The notes: generated by a model from the sequence alone, not told the origin. Counted from the stretch's first letter, positions 11,207 to 22,867 are shown. The stretch is 64,000 bases of DNA from Margaritifera margaritifera (GCA_029931535.1 JAQPZY010001688.1:930001-994000); one strand, 5' to 3'. A program made the numbers and translations.

Positions 11207-11394
11207 TACTTTGATTTACCAGTACATTATGCAAAGCCAGATCTTGGGTCTGCACTGTTCACAGTCTGCTAAACATTATGCACAGGTCAACGCAGTGATG
11301 ACCTGCATAAAAAATATTTTTTATATTTATGTATCTATTTCAAAGAAGTGAGAATAGTGTGAAACAGTCCCATATATACTTACGGTTGTATGTG

Positions 11395-12125
11395 TGTGAT
11401 GTCCTTGAACGCCTCCACCGTTAAAGCTAGACAAATGAAAGTTGGATCAATGCTAGTCCTATGGGTATAGATTATGCCAACACTTGCAATTTTTATCATG
11501 CCCCTTAGGGTGAGGCTGGGGGGGGGGGGGGGGTAGGGGTGATTTCACATAAATTTCAAATAACTCCTAAGTTGTGTGTCTCACATATCTGAGAATTGGG
11601 ATATGTGATCAATGAACCAAGTGTCAACACATATAAGACTGGGATCCCTGGGTGATGCCCCAGGGTCTTTAACCACTCACAAGAATGAAGCCCCAGGGTA
11701 ATAACAGAAAATATTGAGATACCCATCCTATAACCATTTTTACTTACGGGGCAAGAAAAGACAAATTTATACATGCAACTGACATTGACCCATGGGTCCA
11801 TCCCTACCACCAGGCACTTCGCCCCTGGGTCATAACTTGGAAACTACCAAGATCCCCAATCTTTAACTACATATACACTTACTGGGCATGAAAAGTGAGA
11901 GTATACATGCAACTGACATTGCTCCAAAGGTTCGTTCTTAAACTCCAATGGACTAACCCCTGGGTTACAGATTGAAAACTATCAAGATCCCTATCCTGTA
12001 GCCAGGTAGATGTTATCTGGGCATAAAAATAAAAATGCATTTACCCAACAATTGCTTGTGGGGCAGTCCTTACCATCAGGGACCTACCCAAGAGGCTCAA
12101 ACTTTGGGGTGGAGGTCAAAATGGA
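11395..12125 (-). repeat. Modular repeat family D, inverted long copy
   Basis: Reverse complement of the 6180-6770 family with further units ('gcatgaaaagtgag', 'cccctgggtcataacttg'). A G16 run occupies 11518-11533 inside it. The core unit is roughly 150 bp and is repeated about three times between 11680 and 12080. Confidence 0.75.
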
Positions 12126-12289
12126 GGAAGACTGGTGATACATGCTTTGCCAATACAGGTTTATAGTTTTATTAACTTCAAAAAAATTGACTGTGCATTC
12201 AAAAGGACATAGAAAATTTCAATTGTACCATTGTTAGATATGTATGTTATTAGTTACATGTTAGTTTACCAGGATGGACAGACTGTTAT

Positions 12290-13080
12290 GACTGTCTCGA
12301 ACACCGTACACCATGAGCCAGATGTAAACTTGAACAGTGTACACCAAGAGCCAGATGTAAACTTGAACACCATACACCATGTAAACTTGAACACCGTACA
12401 ACATGAGCCAGATGTAAACCTGAATACTGTACACCATGAGCCAGATGTAAACTTGAACACTGTACACCATGAGCCAGATGTAAACTTGAACACCGTACAC
12501 CATGAGCTGGATGTAAACTTGAACACCGTACACCATGAGCTGGATGTAAACTTGAATACTGTACACCATGAGCCAGATGTAAACTTGAATACTGTACACC
12601 ATGAGCCAGATGTAAACTTGAACACCGTACACCATGAGCTGGATTTAAACTTGAACACCGTACACCATGAGCTGGATGTAAACTTGAACACTGTACACCA
12701 TGAGCCAGATGTAAACTTGAACACCGTACACCATGAGCTGGATGTAAACTTGAACACCGTACACCATGAGCTGGATGTAAACTTGAACACCGTACACCAT
12801 GAGCTGGATGTAAACTTGAACACAGTACACCATGAGCTGGATGTAAACTTGAACACCGTACACCATGAGCCAGATGTAAACTTGAACACCGTACACCATG
12901 AGCCAGATGTAAACTTGAACACTGTACACCATGAGCCAGATGTAAACTTGAACACTGTACACCATGAGCCAGATGTAAACTTGAACACTGTACACCATGA
13001 GCCAGATGTAAACTTGAACACTGTACACCATGAGCCAGATGTAAACTTGAACACCGTACACCATGAGCTGGATGTAACTA
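12290..13080. repeat. 33-bp minisatellite, about 24 copies, open on both strands
   Basis: Each unit encodes NTVHHEPDVNL on the plus strand, giving an ORF of 285 codons from 12231 to 13088. The minus strand is also open for 290 codons. Frequent variants are ACC/ACT/ACA (synonymous in the plus frame) and CCA/CTG (Pro to Leu). One unit lacks 9 nt, so the frame survives. A period of 33 keeps any stop-free frame open, so this is not strong evidence of a gene. No signal peptide, known domain or splice context is visible. Confidence 0.95.
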
Positions 13081-13333
13081 ACATGTAATCAATTACCTCA
13101 TAAACCTTTTTAGGCACAATGCTAACTCTTTTTGCCAAAATTTCATCGTTCTAGTTGTAGCAGTTAGTTCCTTGCCCCTCCCTTTCCCCACAAATCCTGC
13201 AGAAAGGCTGATACATCAGCATTGTTTAAAAACTAAGCTTCTTTTGGATGATAATCTTAACTGCTTATAAACCACACAGTAACTCATTTCTATATACAAT
13301 AAAATCATTTCATATATTTGGATCATAAATTTG
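13081..13333. other. Unassigned AT-rich spacer
   Basis: No supported feature between the minisatellite and the DIRS left end. Confidence 0.5.
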
Positions 13334-13521
13334 ATTTTAATAGCAGCAATACATTACCCTATCACTATTATATAGCTTATTACTTTTTCGTGTCGAAAAA
13401 TCTCGTCCGTTCGATGTGAAAACATCCTCCCACTTAGAGTGGAGATTTTTTCAACAAGACACGTCACACCCGTGCACCTCTCCGTGCCTGCGCGAACATT
13501 AATCTTTTTCATGGACGCCAA
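13334..13521 (+). repeat. DIRS copy 1 left inverted terminal repeat
   Basis: From 'ttttaatagcagcaat' through 'tcgtgtcgaaaaatctcgtc' to 'tctttttcatggacg'. It is the near-exact inverse of 19615-19767, for example 'cctcccacttagagtggaga', with a handful of substitutions. Confidence 0.93.
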
Positions 13522-14193
13522 GGTTAATGGTTGTGTCATGCGAACGTGACCAGAGAAAAATTTTTTGCTGCGGGTTTCAACCACGTTTCGGTTCTCCTTT
13601 CAGCCTAAATTCATCTGGTGTTACATCTGTCCATCTCGTCTTATGAGTCTTATGCTGCCCTACGTCAGTATTTGTTCTAGAAAGAGTCTTTCTAGATTAC
13701 CACGTGTATTCCGCCCTTAGGGGTTAGGGTACACCATATTTTTATTTTCTTTTCAAATACAATTTAGCTCACGGTAAGTCTTGTGTGTTCGTTACAACGT
13801 AACATAGACAACCAGGATAGCGCCGCAATTAGCAGGCGCATAATTCTACCAATTAAATATTTGATTAAATATTCTTTTTGCTAAGTCATTAATTGTATTT
13901 TTAATACCACGCGTGATGCGTCGCATTACTTTCTTGAGAACAATAAAGTTTGTCAAGAAAACTAGGCTTCTAATCCTTGTTCATGTATATGTATATTGTT
14001 TACCTTTAGACAAAATCCACTGTGGTGCATACAGACCGCTAAAAGTGTATGCAAACAGAGCGAAGTGAACTGGTGTGCATACAGCATGCGATATCTACAA
14101 AAATGGTGAGTTTTTCACGTGTGGAAATAAAAGGTGAGTTTTACACGTTTTATTATGGTATTATCTTTCATTAAACATTTATTTCAGAGAACA

Positions 14194-16353
14194 ATGTCGG
14201 CACAGTCTGTAGGAAAGTGTGGCCACAAGAAGGCCCCTTGGGATGCCCACCCAGACTGCCTCACATGTTCCAAGGTACGCGAAAGAATCGCTGTATCTTC
14301 TGCACTAAATGGACGAATGAAACCTGGAATCTGCCGATTCCAGACGTACATACAGAGGGTGGAAGAAAATACTTAAATCCCAATCATCGTCTGAATTTTC
14401 TGGATTTTTCTATTACAGGTACTCAGGCAAAGGGAACATACTGTAAGAAGACCAGTACAGATCATAAGAACATTCCGGGGCCCCAGGAGCCTATGGGACC
14501 AGCCCCCCCGAGATAGGTAAGGTCTCTTCGGTAGGAGGGAGTGTACGTTCCAGAAGTAGATCGCCTCTCACGGTAAGGGAGAAGACAAACACCCCTCACA
14601 TTAACAGTAGCGTGTTGCTGCCTTCCGCGAGGAAGGAGGTGCACCGCTCGTCTCAGGGTAGCATGTCGCACCCTCCCGAGAGGGAGAAGCTGCACCGCAT
14701 CCAACACTTCCGGGGTAGCGTGTCACACCCTCTCAAATGGGAGGAGATGCACCGCACCTTGTTTAGTGATGAAGACGAACTAGGCTGACATATCTATGTC
14801 GCCTAACTGGCCATTGACCATTGACCAGTGACCGGTCTGGTCATTGACCGGTGACCAGGTAGTGACCGGTGACCATTGACCGGTCCGGTCGCTGGGTAGT
14901 GACCGGTGACCGGTCGCTGGGTAGTGACCGGTGACCGGGTATTGACCGGTGACCAGTCCGGTCACTGGGCATTGGCCGGTATAAATGACTGGTCAATGTA
15001 TGATGACCGGTCACCGGTGACTTCGTCTCGGTGGCTGGTTACATCGTCACAGGCCATCGATCATCTCGAACCTTTCACCAACCTTATACCGGTCATCACC
15101 CAGAGGCCTCATGGTGCAGGGATAGGGATCGGACCGAGACCCCATCTCCCAACTCTACCATCATACCCTGTACAGGATTGGGAGTCAGCCCAGAGGGTTC
15201 AGACTATGGAAGGGGATTGGATCGGGATCCCCCCTTTCCTATTATCCCAATGAATACGTACGAGAGGTGGGGCCCAGAGTGGAGGCGATGCCACGACTCG
15301 TGTCCCGCCATCGCCTCCTCGTCAGGTGGCATTCACCAGTAAGGCAGAAGCATAGCATCATCCACGAAAGACAAGCGGTCTCGTCTTTATCCTAGAACAT
15401 CTAGAACACATAGACGAACAAGTACGGGAAATGGCGCAGAGTACACCTATGTCACTGTCTCAGAAGGACATAATGATGTCCAGCCACTCTCCTGCTCGGA
15501 GTGTTCTAGATGATGATGCATTTATCTACCCTCGTTGACTCCAGTGAGATCGAGGTAGAAACAGCTCTTTTGTCGCCTTCTATCAGTCCCACCAGTTCCT
15601 TCCACTTAGATGATTTGGAAGAGATCTGGTCTTTTGATAACGCTGTAACTTGTGCCCAAAGCCATCTTGCACACAGCCCAAGAAGATCCTTTCCAGTTTA
15701 AAAAGATCTCTGGGACCCAGCCACAACCAGATCTCCTGCTCCTTCTACATTCCTCAACGATTGAGGAAATGTCACACAGGTTTTTCCACAGGCCAGCCTG
15801 TGCTAGACAGCGTAGAGGATGGTCTGTCCCTCCCTCTACTTTGAGACCTTGGTCTCTGCCTCTATTTACTGGGTACATTCCCGAAGTGAAAACCCATTAA
15901 GAATCTCTCCAGTTGGATGCAGATGTGTCTCAAGTGGGTATTATAATTGAAGCCTGGGCATGCCTTCCTAATAAAATAATCAAACCTTTGAGCAGAAAGG
16001 TCGGCTTCTGGTCACCATAGCTTCCCATGCAGACCTCTTCTCAGCTACTTCATTTAGTATGCTGAAGGAGGCTGCTCTGAACCCAGCCGCATTACAATGC
16101 GTGCTGGAAGCTGTGATCAAGACATCCCGGAATTCACTCTCTGTCGCAATGGTTTTATCAGTGGAACTTCTAACATCCACCATCACATTGTGCTGGACTC
16201 CTCAAAAGGTCTTATTTAACCATAGGAAAGATCTTCTAAGGGCTGCTCCATTGGAAGCCGAGAGCCTCTTCGGAGGACTCATCCCCACAGTGGCTTCACA
16301 AGAGTTGAAGGATCATGAACATAGATCCTTCACAACTGCACCTGGCTTATCGT
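14194..16353 (+). pseudogene. DIRS gag-like ORF1, degraded
   Basis: The likely start is ATG at 14194 (MSAQSVGKCGHKKAPWDAH). It opens a Cys/His cluster, CGHKK...HPDCLTC, continued after a frameshift near 14275 by RCIFCTKWTNETW. DIRS ORF1 products often begin with such a zinc-binding-like cluster and are thought to package the RNA. A Ser/Arg-rich segment with short 'GSVSHPPERE' type repeats follows at 14520-14790. Next comes a stretch built on ACCGGT (14810-15025). After further stops the frame reads ALNPAALQCVLEAVIKTSRN and EAESLFGGLIPTV (16059-16320), similar to the C-terminal region of DIRS gag proteins. At least four interruptions are present. Confidence 0.7.
14810..15025. repeat. ACCGGT-rich tract inside the DIRS gag region
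   Basis: Irregular tandem copies of 'gaccggtgacc', 'cattgacc' and 'gtcgctgggtagt'. ACCGGT is self-complementary, so the tract can pair with itself. It encodes short Thr/Gly/Asp repeats in some frames. Confidence 0.85.
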
Positions 16354-16639
16354 AATCGGCCAGGAAGCACACTAAGGTGAATTGCCCCCAGGGGCCACCC
16401 ACTAAATTTTTAAAACAGATGCAGCCCCAGTCCAATGCACAAGCTCAAATGAGACCTCCTCCTCCTGAGTAAAGTCCTCAGTAGGAACTTCCCCAACCCA
16501 CCTTCCTTTCCCAAGGAAGGCAGTGGGGGGGGGATGGCCCTAGGGACTCGTACCCTCTCCTGCCGTGCATTCCTCTCCTAATGTCCCTGTAGGTGCTTGT
16601 CTAGGCCTCTTCTCAGAGACTTGGGCAAGTAACTTGGAT

Positions 16640-18190
16640 GATGGGTGTGTCCTTTCTATGGTAAGTGAGGGTTACCGTCTTCAGTTTTGGGTATACAACC
16701 TCCTCTATCAAGGACCCCGATGTTCTTTCACAAGTCCAATTTGGTGAATTTAAAGGAAAAGGTGCACACCCTTTTACAGAAAGGGGCAATCAAGAGGTTC
16801 CTGAACGATCAGTCTCCTGCATTCTACTTCCAATTCTTCCTGGTCATCAAGAAAAGTGGGAAATTGTGTATCATTTGCGATCTCCCGCTGTTAAACCGGT
16901 GGAAATACCTCCGGGTTTGCTTGGACCAGGAAGTCTTTCAATTCTGGGTTCTGTCATTCAGAATCACTTCTGCATCCCAAGTCTTCACCCATGTTATGGA
17001 AGTTGTAGTGCCCTATCTCTGATTACTGGGAACCCCGATTCTCCAGTAATTTCACGACTAGCTGATCCATAATGTTCAGGTTCAGTCCCTCCGTCAGGAC
17101 CTGTTCCATTGTTGGTTCACAGTAACTCGGTTGGGTTTGTTTTACCCAACCTTGACAAGTCAGAACTCGTTCCATCTAGTTTACGTAGGGATGAACTTCT
17201 TAGTGAACCAGAACTTGTTCCGGGTTCCACGGATCACATAGATCGAATCCTGGCACTTCTAGAGGCGCTACGAGCAAGAACATTGTTGTCTGGTTGCCTT
17301 TAACTATCCCTTTTGGTAACCTTGAATGCCGCTACAGATCTGGTTCCCTTAGGACGGCTCGATATGCGCCCTCTACAGTTTCTCCTTCTCGCAAGGTGGA
17401 AACCACACAAGGATTCTCTATCAGCTCTGATTCCTCTAGGACCAGATTTTCATCATCATCTGCCATGGTGGATGAATCGAGACAGATTCCTAATTGGGGT
17501 CCCCATGCACGCACCCGATCCCCACTCCTACCTGTTCGCCAACGCGTCAGATTCCGGTTGGAGTGCTCATCTAGAGCCGGAGGGCATAATTCTTCAGGGT
17601 CATTGGACCCGGGACCAGTCGTCCCTCCACATAAACAACCTAGAAATGAAAGCTGTATTTCTAGCGTTGCAAGGGTGCATCGACAGAGTAAGGGGTTGAT
17701 GTGTCATGTTCTCCTCCGACAACACGCCTGTAGTAGCGTATCTCCGATCTCAAGGAGGCACACATGCCCCTTCTCTTGGCGTGGAGGTCTGGAACCTCAT
17801 CCACTGGGCCACCTCGTAGAACATTTCCCTCAGATTTCACCACATCCCAGGGAAGAAGAACGTTTTAGCGGACAGTCTGTCCAGGTCAGGCAAATCAGTT
17901 CTCATGGAATGGACTCTTCACTGCGAACTGACAGAATCCCTTTTTCTCACTATGGGGAAGGCCCCTCGTGGACTTGTTTGCGACCAGGCTCAACAACAGA
18001 CTTCCCTTTTACATCTCTCCAATCCTGGACCAGAGAGCTTGGGCAGTGGACGCATTCAGCTTCCAGTGGGATCGTCTGTTCGCATACGCCTTCCCACCAT
18101 TGCAACTACTACCACAAGTTCTGCAAAAAGTAAGAACTTCCACTGCCCGGATCATTCTCATAGCTCCATTATGGCCCCAACGATCTTGGT
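16640..18190 (+). pseudogene. DIRS reverse transcriptase/RNase H, inactivated
   Basis: The RT begins near 'LKEKVHTLLQKGAIKRF' and 'SPAFYFQFFLVIKKSGKLC' (16745-16880). The fingers then jump from DLPLLN directly to KYLRV near 16900, so about 45 residues including the first catalytic Asp block are deleted. The catalytic YxDD site reads stop-F-H-D-stop at 17047-17061. The connection region (SELVPSS) leads to RNase H: 'ANASDSGWSAHLEP' and 'NNLEMKAVFLALQ' (17540-17680), 'SDNTPVVAYLRS' near 17712, then 'HHIPGKKNVLADSLSR' (about 17838-17885) after an in-frame stop. It continues into 'MDLFATRLNNRLPFYISP', the usual DIRS segment after RNase H. The original enzyme would have copied element RNA into DNA. 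Confidence 0.85.
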
Positions 18191-18194
18191 CAAC

Positions 18195-19311
18195 GATCTT
18201 CTAGACCTATTGATAGATCAACCCAGGTCTCTTTCTCACAGGAGGGATCTTCTGTCACAACACAGGGGCTCCCTCTTACACAACAGCCCACACATTCTCC
18301 ACCTTCATGCTTGGCTCATCTCAAGCGATCTATCCGCCAGAACAAGTTTTCGGGCCGGGTTGCCAATTGCATCATTCAGGCCAGGAGAGCTTCTACATCC
18401 AAGGTCTATGATGCCAGGTGGAGAATCTTCTGTGATTGGTACAGTAGGAAACGTGTTGATCCCACCTGTCCCTCTGTAACTGCCATTGCTGATTTCCTTT
18501 TACTCTTTTCGAGAACAAAAAATGTTCAGTATCAACTATCAAGGGCTATAGAGCTGCGATCTCTAACACACTTAAATTTTCTCAGGGCTCGGAAATCGGT
18601 TCAGATCCGCACCTTGCTGATCTCATTCAGTATTTTGAGCTACAGAGACCTGTCTCCCGCTCTCTTACGCCCAGATGGAATCTATCATGTGTTTTATGGT
18701 CCTTAACCAAAACCCCCTCTGAACCATTGAGTGAGGCTTCCTTCAGGACCTCACACTCAAGACTGTGTTTTTACTCACTTGGCATCTGCGAGAAGATGTA
18801 GTGAGATTCATACATTGTCTGTTGACACTGGCTGCCTCCGGTTTAATGGCAATTACGAATCCGTTTCCCTCCTTTGTCAGCCAGGATTTTTAGCAAAAAA
18901 AAAAAAAATCAGTTACCTGTGATAGCTCCATCACCTATAGAGATCCCCAGTCTCAGTCGAATCTATGCTGGAGATGATCAAAATAGGCTCTTATGCCCAG
19001 TTAGGGCACTGCATTTCTATCTAAATGCTTCAAAAGTGAAAAGAAAGGGCAGGAAATGTCTTTTCCTTCCTCTTAAGGGTTCCGTTGATATTTTGGCCTC
19101 CACAATTGCACGGTGGATTGTCACCACAATTAAAAGAGCTTATCAGTCCCTTACTGATAGAGACCTCTCTTTTACGAAACTAAAAGCCCATGAGGTTCAA
19201 GCCGTCGCTGCCTCATGGGCCTATCTAATCACTCTTCCTTAGAGGACATCATGAAGGCAGCATTTTGGCGATCCCATACTACCTTCTCTACCTCCGCTAA
19301 TTGAGCAGGTA
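18195..19311 (+). pseudogene. DIRS tyrosine recombinase, inactivated
   Basis: This ORF specified the integrase that inserts the circular DNA. A core-binding domain is visible at 18311-18530 (KFSGRVANCIIQARRASTS, KVYDARWRIFCDWYSR), followed by a frameshift into GYRAAISNTLKFSQGSE (18540-18600) and LQRPVSRSLTPRWNLSC. The first catalytic Arg block is SARRCSEIHTLSVD (about 18784-18830). An A-run near 18895 shifts the frame again. The second block reads KAHEVQAVAASWAY at 19183-19223, so the Arg of HxxR is Gln (CAA at 19198-19200). One deleted base near 19224 precedes NHSSLEDIMKAAFWRSHTTF. The catalytic Tyr region is not preserved. Confidence 0.88.
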
Positions 19312-19466
19312 TTCTCTCTTGGGACCCATAGTTGCAACACAACATGTGGCCCAGAGGGACTCCAACAATTTGTAAAGTGGATCTCTCCCTCAAATGGTGA
19401 GTACTTTCCATTTTTCTCTGTTTTTGATCAGTTTAACATCAGCCTACCCACCTAACTGACAAATTC

Positions 19467-19571
19467 AGCTATATAATAGTGATAGGGTAATGTATTGCTG
19501 CTATTAAAATGTAGTTTTTTGGGGGGGTAAAACTAATTTTAATTATGCAATACTTACCCATCACTATTATC
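19467..19571 (-). repeat. DIRS copy 1 internal complementary region
   Basis: Positions 19467-19509 are the inverse of 13334-13377 (left outer end), including the variant 'gatagggtaatgtattgctg'. Positions 19510-19571 are the inverse of 19761-19829 (right outer end), including 'tgtagttttttggggggg'. The two outer ends are therefore recorded side by side, as in a circle junction. Confidence 0.92.
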
Positions 19572-19605
19572 AAATGCCCTCCTCCCACCCCGCTCTGATG
19601 TCCTG

Positions 19606-19829
19606 GCGTAATTTCGTCTATGAAAAAGATGAATGTTCGCACAGGCGCGGAGAGGTGCACGGGTGTGACTTGTATTGTTGACAAAATCTCCACTCTAAGT
19701 GGGAGGATGTTTTCATATCGAACGGACGAGATTTTTCGACACGAAAAAGTAATAAGCTATATAATAGTGATGGGTAAGTATTGCATAATTAAAATTAGTT
19801 TTACCCCCCACCCCCCCAAAAAACTACAT
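19606..19829 (+). repeat. DIRS copy 1 right inverted terminal repeat
   Basis: Inverse of the left repeat across 19615-19767, then a right-specific outer end with 'ttgcataattaaaattagtt' and a C-rich run. The end is placed at CTACAT (19824-19829) from the ICR match. Confidence 0.92.
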
Positions 19830-20645
19830 ATTTGCGTTTTAATTTTTCAAGCTGACGCCGTCTGCCATTTTGTTTTACCCCACTGTCTATTGCCAGCCGT
19901 TGTGAGACTTGCTTACACCCTGCTTGTAAGTCACATGATCTAGTTATGACCTGGATGGAGTTTTTACACCCTGCTCAAATAATATTTTAAGAGAAATACT
20001 GGATTTTATATTGTGATAACTGACCAATCATATTCCTAGAATTTTGTTTATGAGGAAATCAATGTATGTATTAAGGCTTAGTGGCACATCAGCACAATAG
20101 TGGATATGTGGTGAGAGATACATTTCTGAAACATAAACATTTGACTGCACTTGTAGTTAACTTTGTGCCGGCGATATTGTTTTTGTTATAAATGTTGACT
20201 AGTGCTTTATCTAGTCATAGCAAAATGACTTCTTGAGAGAAGTATATTCTGGATGGCTTATTTTTCACAGAATATTAATAAACATATATTACAACAACAA
20301 AATATATAGATAGATAGACAAACAGACAGAGAGGTAGGTAGGCAGGAAGATAGATACCTAGAAAAAAATTAATGTAGAGTAAAAATCAAAGATAAGACGG
20401 CCCAGAACTCTCTGTAGTGAGAGTCACTGCATCCATGACCTGCAGTTTCTGGTCCTAGACTCAGTTTTCAAACTTTGGTCTCCAGTTTTCCATATATTGG
20501 ACTCTCATTTTGGGAGAAATGTGGCCCTGGACTTCAAATTTCAAAGTTCTACATAAAGCTATGAGACCCATTACCTTTAACAGAAAAATTTTCATAGATA
20601 CACCTGTATAATTTAGAAAACAAATTATGAATTTGATAGAAATAA
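19830..20645. other. Unassigned DNA with a (CATA)-tailed repeat fragment
   Basis: Positions 20060-20110 ('tgtatgtattaaggcttagt', 'cacatcagcacaatag') match, in the same orientation, the body and tail of the repeat at 39596-39680. The rest shows nothing I can support. Confidence 0.55.
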
Positions 20646-20725
20646 CTTCTTGTGAATCACCTGTAAACTTTAAAAGTGCTTACTACTTCTTGTGAATCAC
20701 CTGTAAACTTTAAAAGTGCTTACCT
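20646..20725. repeat. 40-bp direct duplication
   Basis: 'cttcttgtgaatcacctgta' plus 'aactttaaaagtgcttac' occurs twice in tandem. Confidence 0.9.
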
Positions 20726-20773
20726 GTATTTCCAATATACACCATGTGCACACCCAAATTGTGTCTACCCATG

Positions 20774-20800
20774 TATATGCGTATATATGTGTGTGTGTGA

Positions 20801-20840
<40 letters not shown>
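20774..20840. repeat. (GT)n(TA)n compound microsatellite
   Basis: Alternating TG then TA dinucleotides, ending in ACACACAT. Confidence 0.95.
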
Positions 20841-20842
<2 letters not shown>

Positions 20843-21139
20843 CTCTCTACCTGTATATTTACTTATCTGTCATCTGATGTTGCTGCTGAGGGTGACTGTA
20901 TGCTTGAGGCAGTTGTGCAAGAAACATGTTACCTTGAAGCACATACACTATTTATTTCCAAATACACACTCTCACACTAACTCCCAGTATCTGACATCTT
21001 TAATATGAAACCGTTGCTATGCAATTTGCTTTGTCATTCACAACCACAGCAGCTATCATAATCACTGTATTTACAAAGCAGGTGGGGGAAATCCAGAACT
21101 TTAATTCCCACTCGTGGTTACACTTGACATTATAAGATA

Positions 21140-22545
21140 GTCACCTTAAAATGGTTATACAGCACTCACTCACTATAAGGTCATTTATTATAACAGCATT
21201 CGTGTTATAAGATAGATATGGCCATGGATCCCATTTCATAATGTTGAAGTGAAATTATATTTATAATGTACTTCATCATAAGGCAGTCTCATTATAAGAC
21301 AGTATACTCTGGCTCCCATGGACATCATTTTGAGGGAGTACTGTATGTATAATGTACTTCATTATAAGACAGTATACTCTGGCTAATATGGACATCATTT
21401 TGAGGGAGATCTGTATGTATAATGTACTTCATTATAAGACAGTATACTCTGGCTCCCCTGGGACAGCATTTTGAGGGAGATCTGTATGTATAATGTACTT
21501 CATTATAAGACAGTATACTCTGGCTCCCATGGACAGCATTTTGAGGGAGATCTGTATGTATAATGTACTTCATTATAAGACAGTATACTCTGGCTCCCAT
21601 GGACAGCATTTTGAGGGAGATCTGTATGTATAATGTACTTCATTATAAGACAGTATACTCTGGCTCCCATGGACAGCATTTTGAGGGAGTACTGTATGTA
21701 TAATGTACTTCATTATAAGACAGTATACTCTTGCTCCTATGGACAGCATTTTGAGGAGTACTGTATGTATAATATACTTCATTATAAGACAGTATACTCT
21801 GGCTCCTATGGACATCATTTTGAGGGAGTACTGTATGTATAATGTACTTCATTATAAGACAGTATACTCTGGCTCCTCTGGACATCATTTTGAGGGAGTA
21901 CTGTATGTATAATGTACTTCATTATAAGGCAGTATACTCTTGCTCCTATGGACATCATTTTGAGGGAGTACTGTATGTATAATGTACTTCATTATAAGGC
22001 AGTATACTCTGGCTCCCATGGACAGCATTTTGATGGAGTACTGTGTGTATAATGTGCTTCATTATAAAACAGTATACTCTTGCTCCTATGGACAGCATTT
22101 TGAGGGAGTACTGTATATGTAATATACTTCATTATAAGACAGTATACTCTGGCTCCCATACACATCATTATAATGAGGGATTAATGTACCAAGTACTTTA
22201 TTATAAGGCAGTCTCACTACAAGGCAGTATACTCCATGGCTCACATGGAAAGCATTATAACGAGGAAGTACTGTATCATGATCCGTATCATGATCTTCAT
22301 TTTAAGGCAGTTTCACAATAAGGTGGTATACACTATGGCTCCCATGAGCAGCATTATAATGAGGTTGTACTTTATATGTATAATGTACTTCATTATAAGG
22401 CAGTCTCACTACAAGGCAGTATATTCTATGGGCCTCCATGAACAGTATTATAATGACTGAGTACTTATCAAGTACTTAATTACAAGGCAGTCGTGCTATA
22501 ATGCTGTATACTCTATGGTTCCTATAGAAAGCATCATACTGAGGG
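21140..22545. repeat. 70-bp satellite and flanks derived from foldback family E
   Basis: From about 21290 to 22160 the unit 'gtatgtataatgtacttcat'...'ttgagggagtact' repeats every 70 bp, about 12 times. The flanks (21140-21290 and 22160-22545) are looser copies with 'cattataaggcagt' and 'cattataatgaggga'. The unit end 'gagggagtactgta' is the inverse of the family E terminus seen at 8474. Confidence 0.92.
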
Positions 22546-22867
22546 AGAACTGGAAACACAGGAGAATACAAAATGGCATTCTTTGTAGAGACTTAAAATA
22601 AAGTGGTATTTCAGGCATTATCTAGCAAAATTTCAACTATAATAAACCCTGGCATATCAGATATATGTAACTCGACATTTTGACTGTTAAGTTACAAGTT
22701 TTAAGAAAGCTCTTTATTTTTTTTATTTTTTTTTCTCTGTGGGGGTGGTTTTGATTGAAAACCCATGATACAGCCATATTTATTCCTCCTTTGTTTCGAT
22801 GTTTTGGTCTTATATATGTAATGCATATACTGGGACACATGGGCAAATATGAGAGAAAGAAAGGGAT
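22546..22867. other. Unassigned AT-rich DNA
   Basis: No supported feature. The right edge meets the SINE target duplication. Confidence 0.5.

Larger units (their letters stand above)
13334..19829 (+). mobile_element. DIRS1-type tyrosine-recombinase retrotransposon, copy 1
   Basis: A nearly full-length DIRS-type element of about 6.5 kb. In order it has a left inverted terminal repeat, a gag-like ORF, RT with RNase H, a tyrosine recombinase, an internal complementary region (ICR) and a right inverted terminal repeat. The ICR at 19467-19571 is complementary to the outer left end (13334-13377) joined to the outer right end (19761-19829). That is the structure used to close DIRS circles, so the ends can be placed within a few bases. 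No target duplication is visible, as expected for recombinase integration. All coding parts carry stops, frameshifts or deletions, so the copy is dead. Local GC in 14.2-18.5 kb is higher than in the surroundings. Confidence 0.93.

Noticed and set aside
12266..13138. 290-codon minus-strand ORF
   Set aside because: It mirrors the 33-bp minisatellite. Its Ser/Trp/Cys-Thr repeat has no start context or domain.
14462..14707. Minus-strand ORF in the DIRS gag region
   Set aside because: It is a shadow of the Ser/Arg-rich gag segment on the plus strand.
21325..21912. Overlapping ORFs of 69-94 codons in both directions
   Set aside because: They run through the 70-bp satellite and change phase with each unit.
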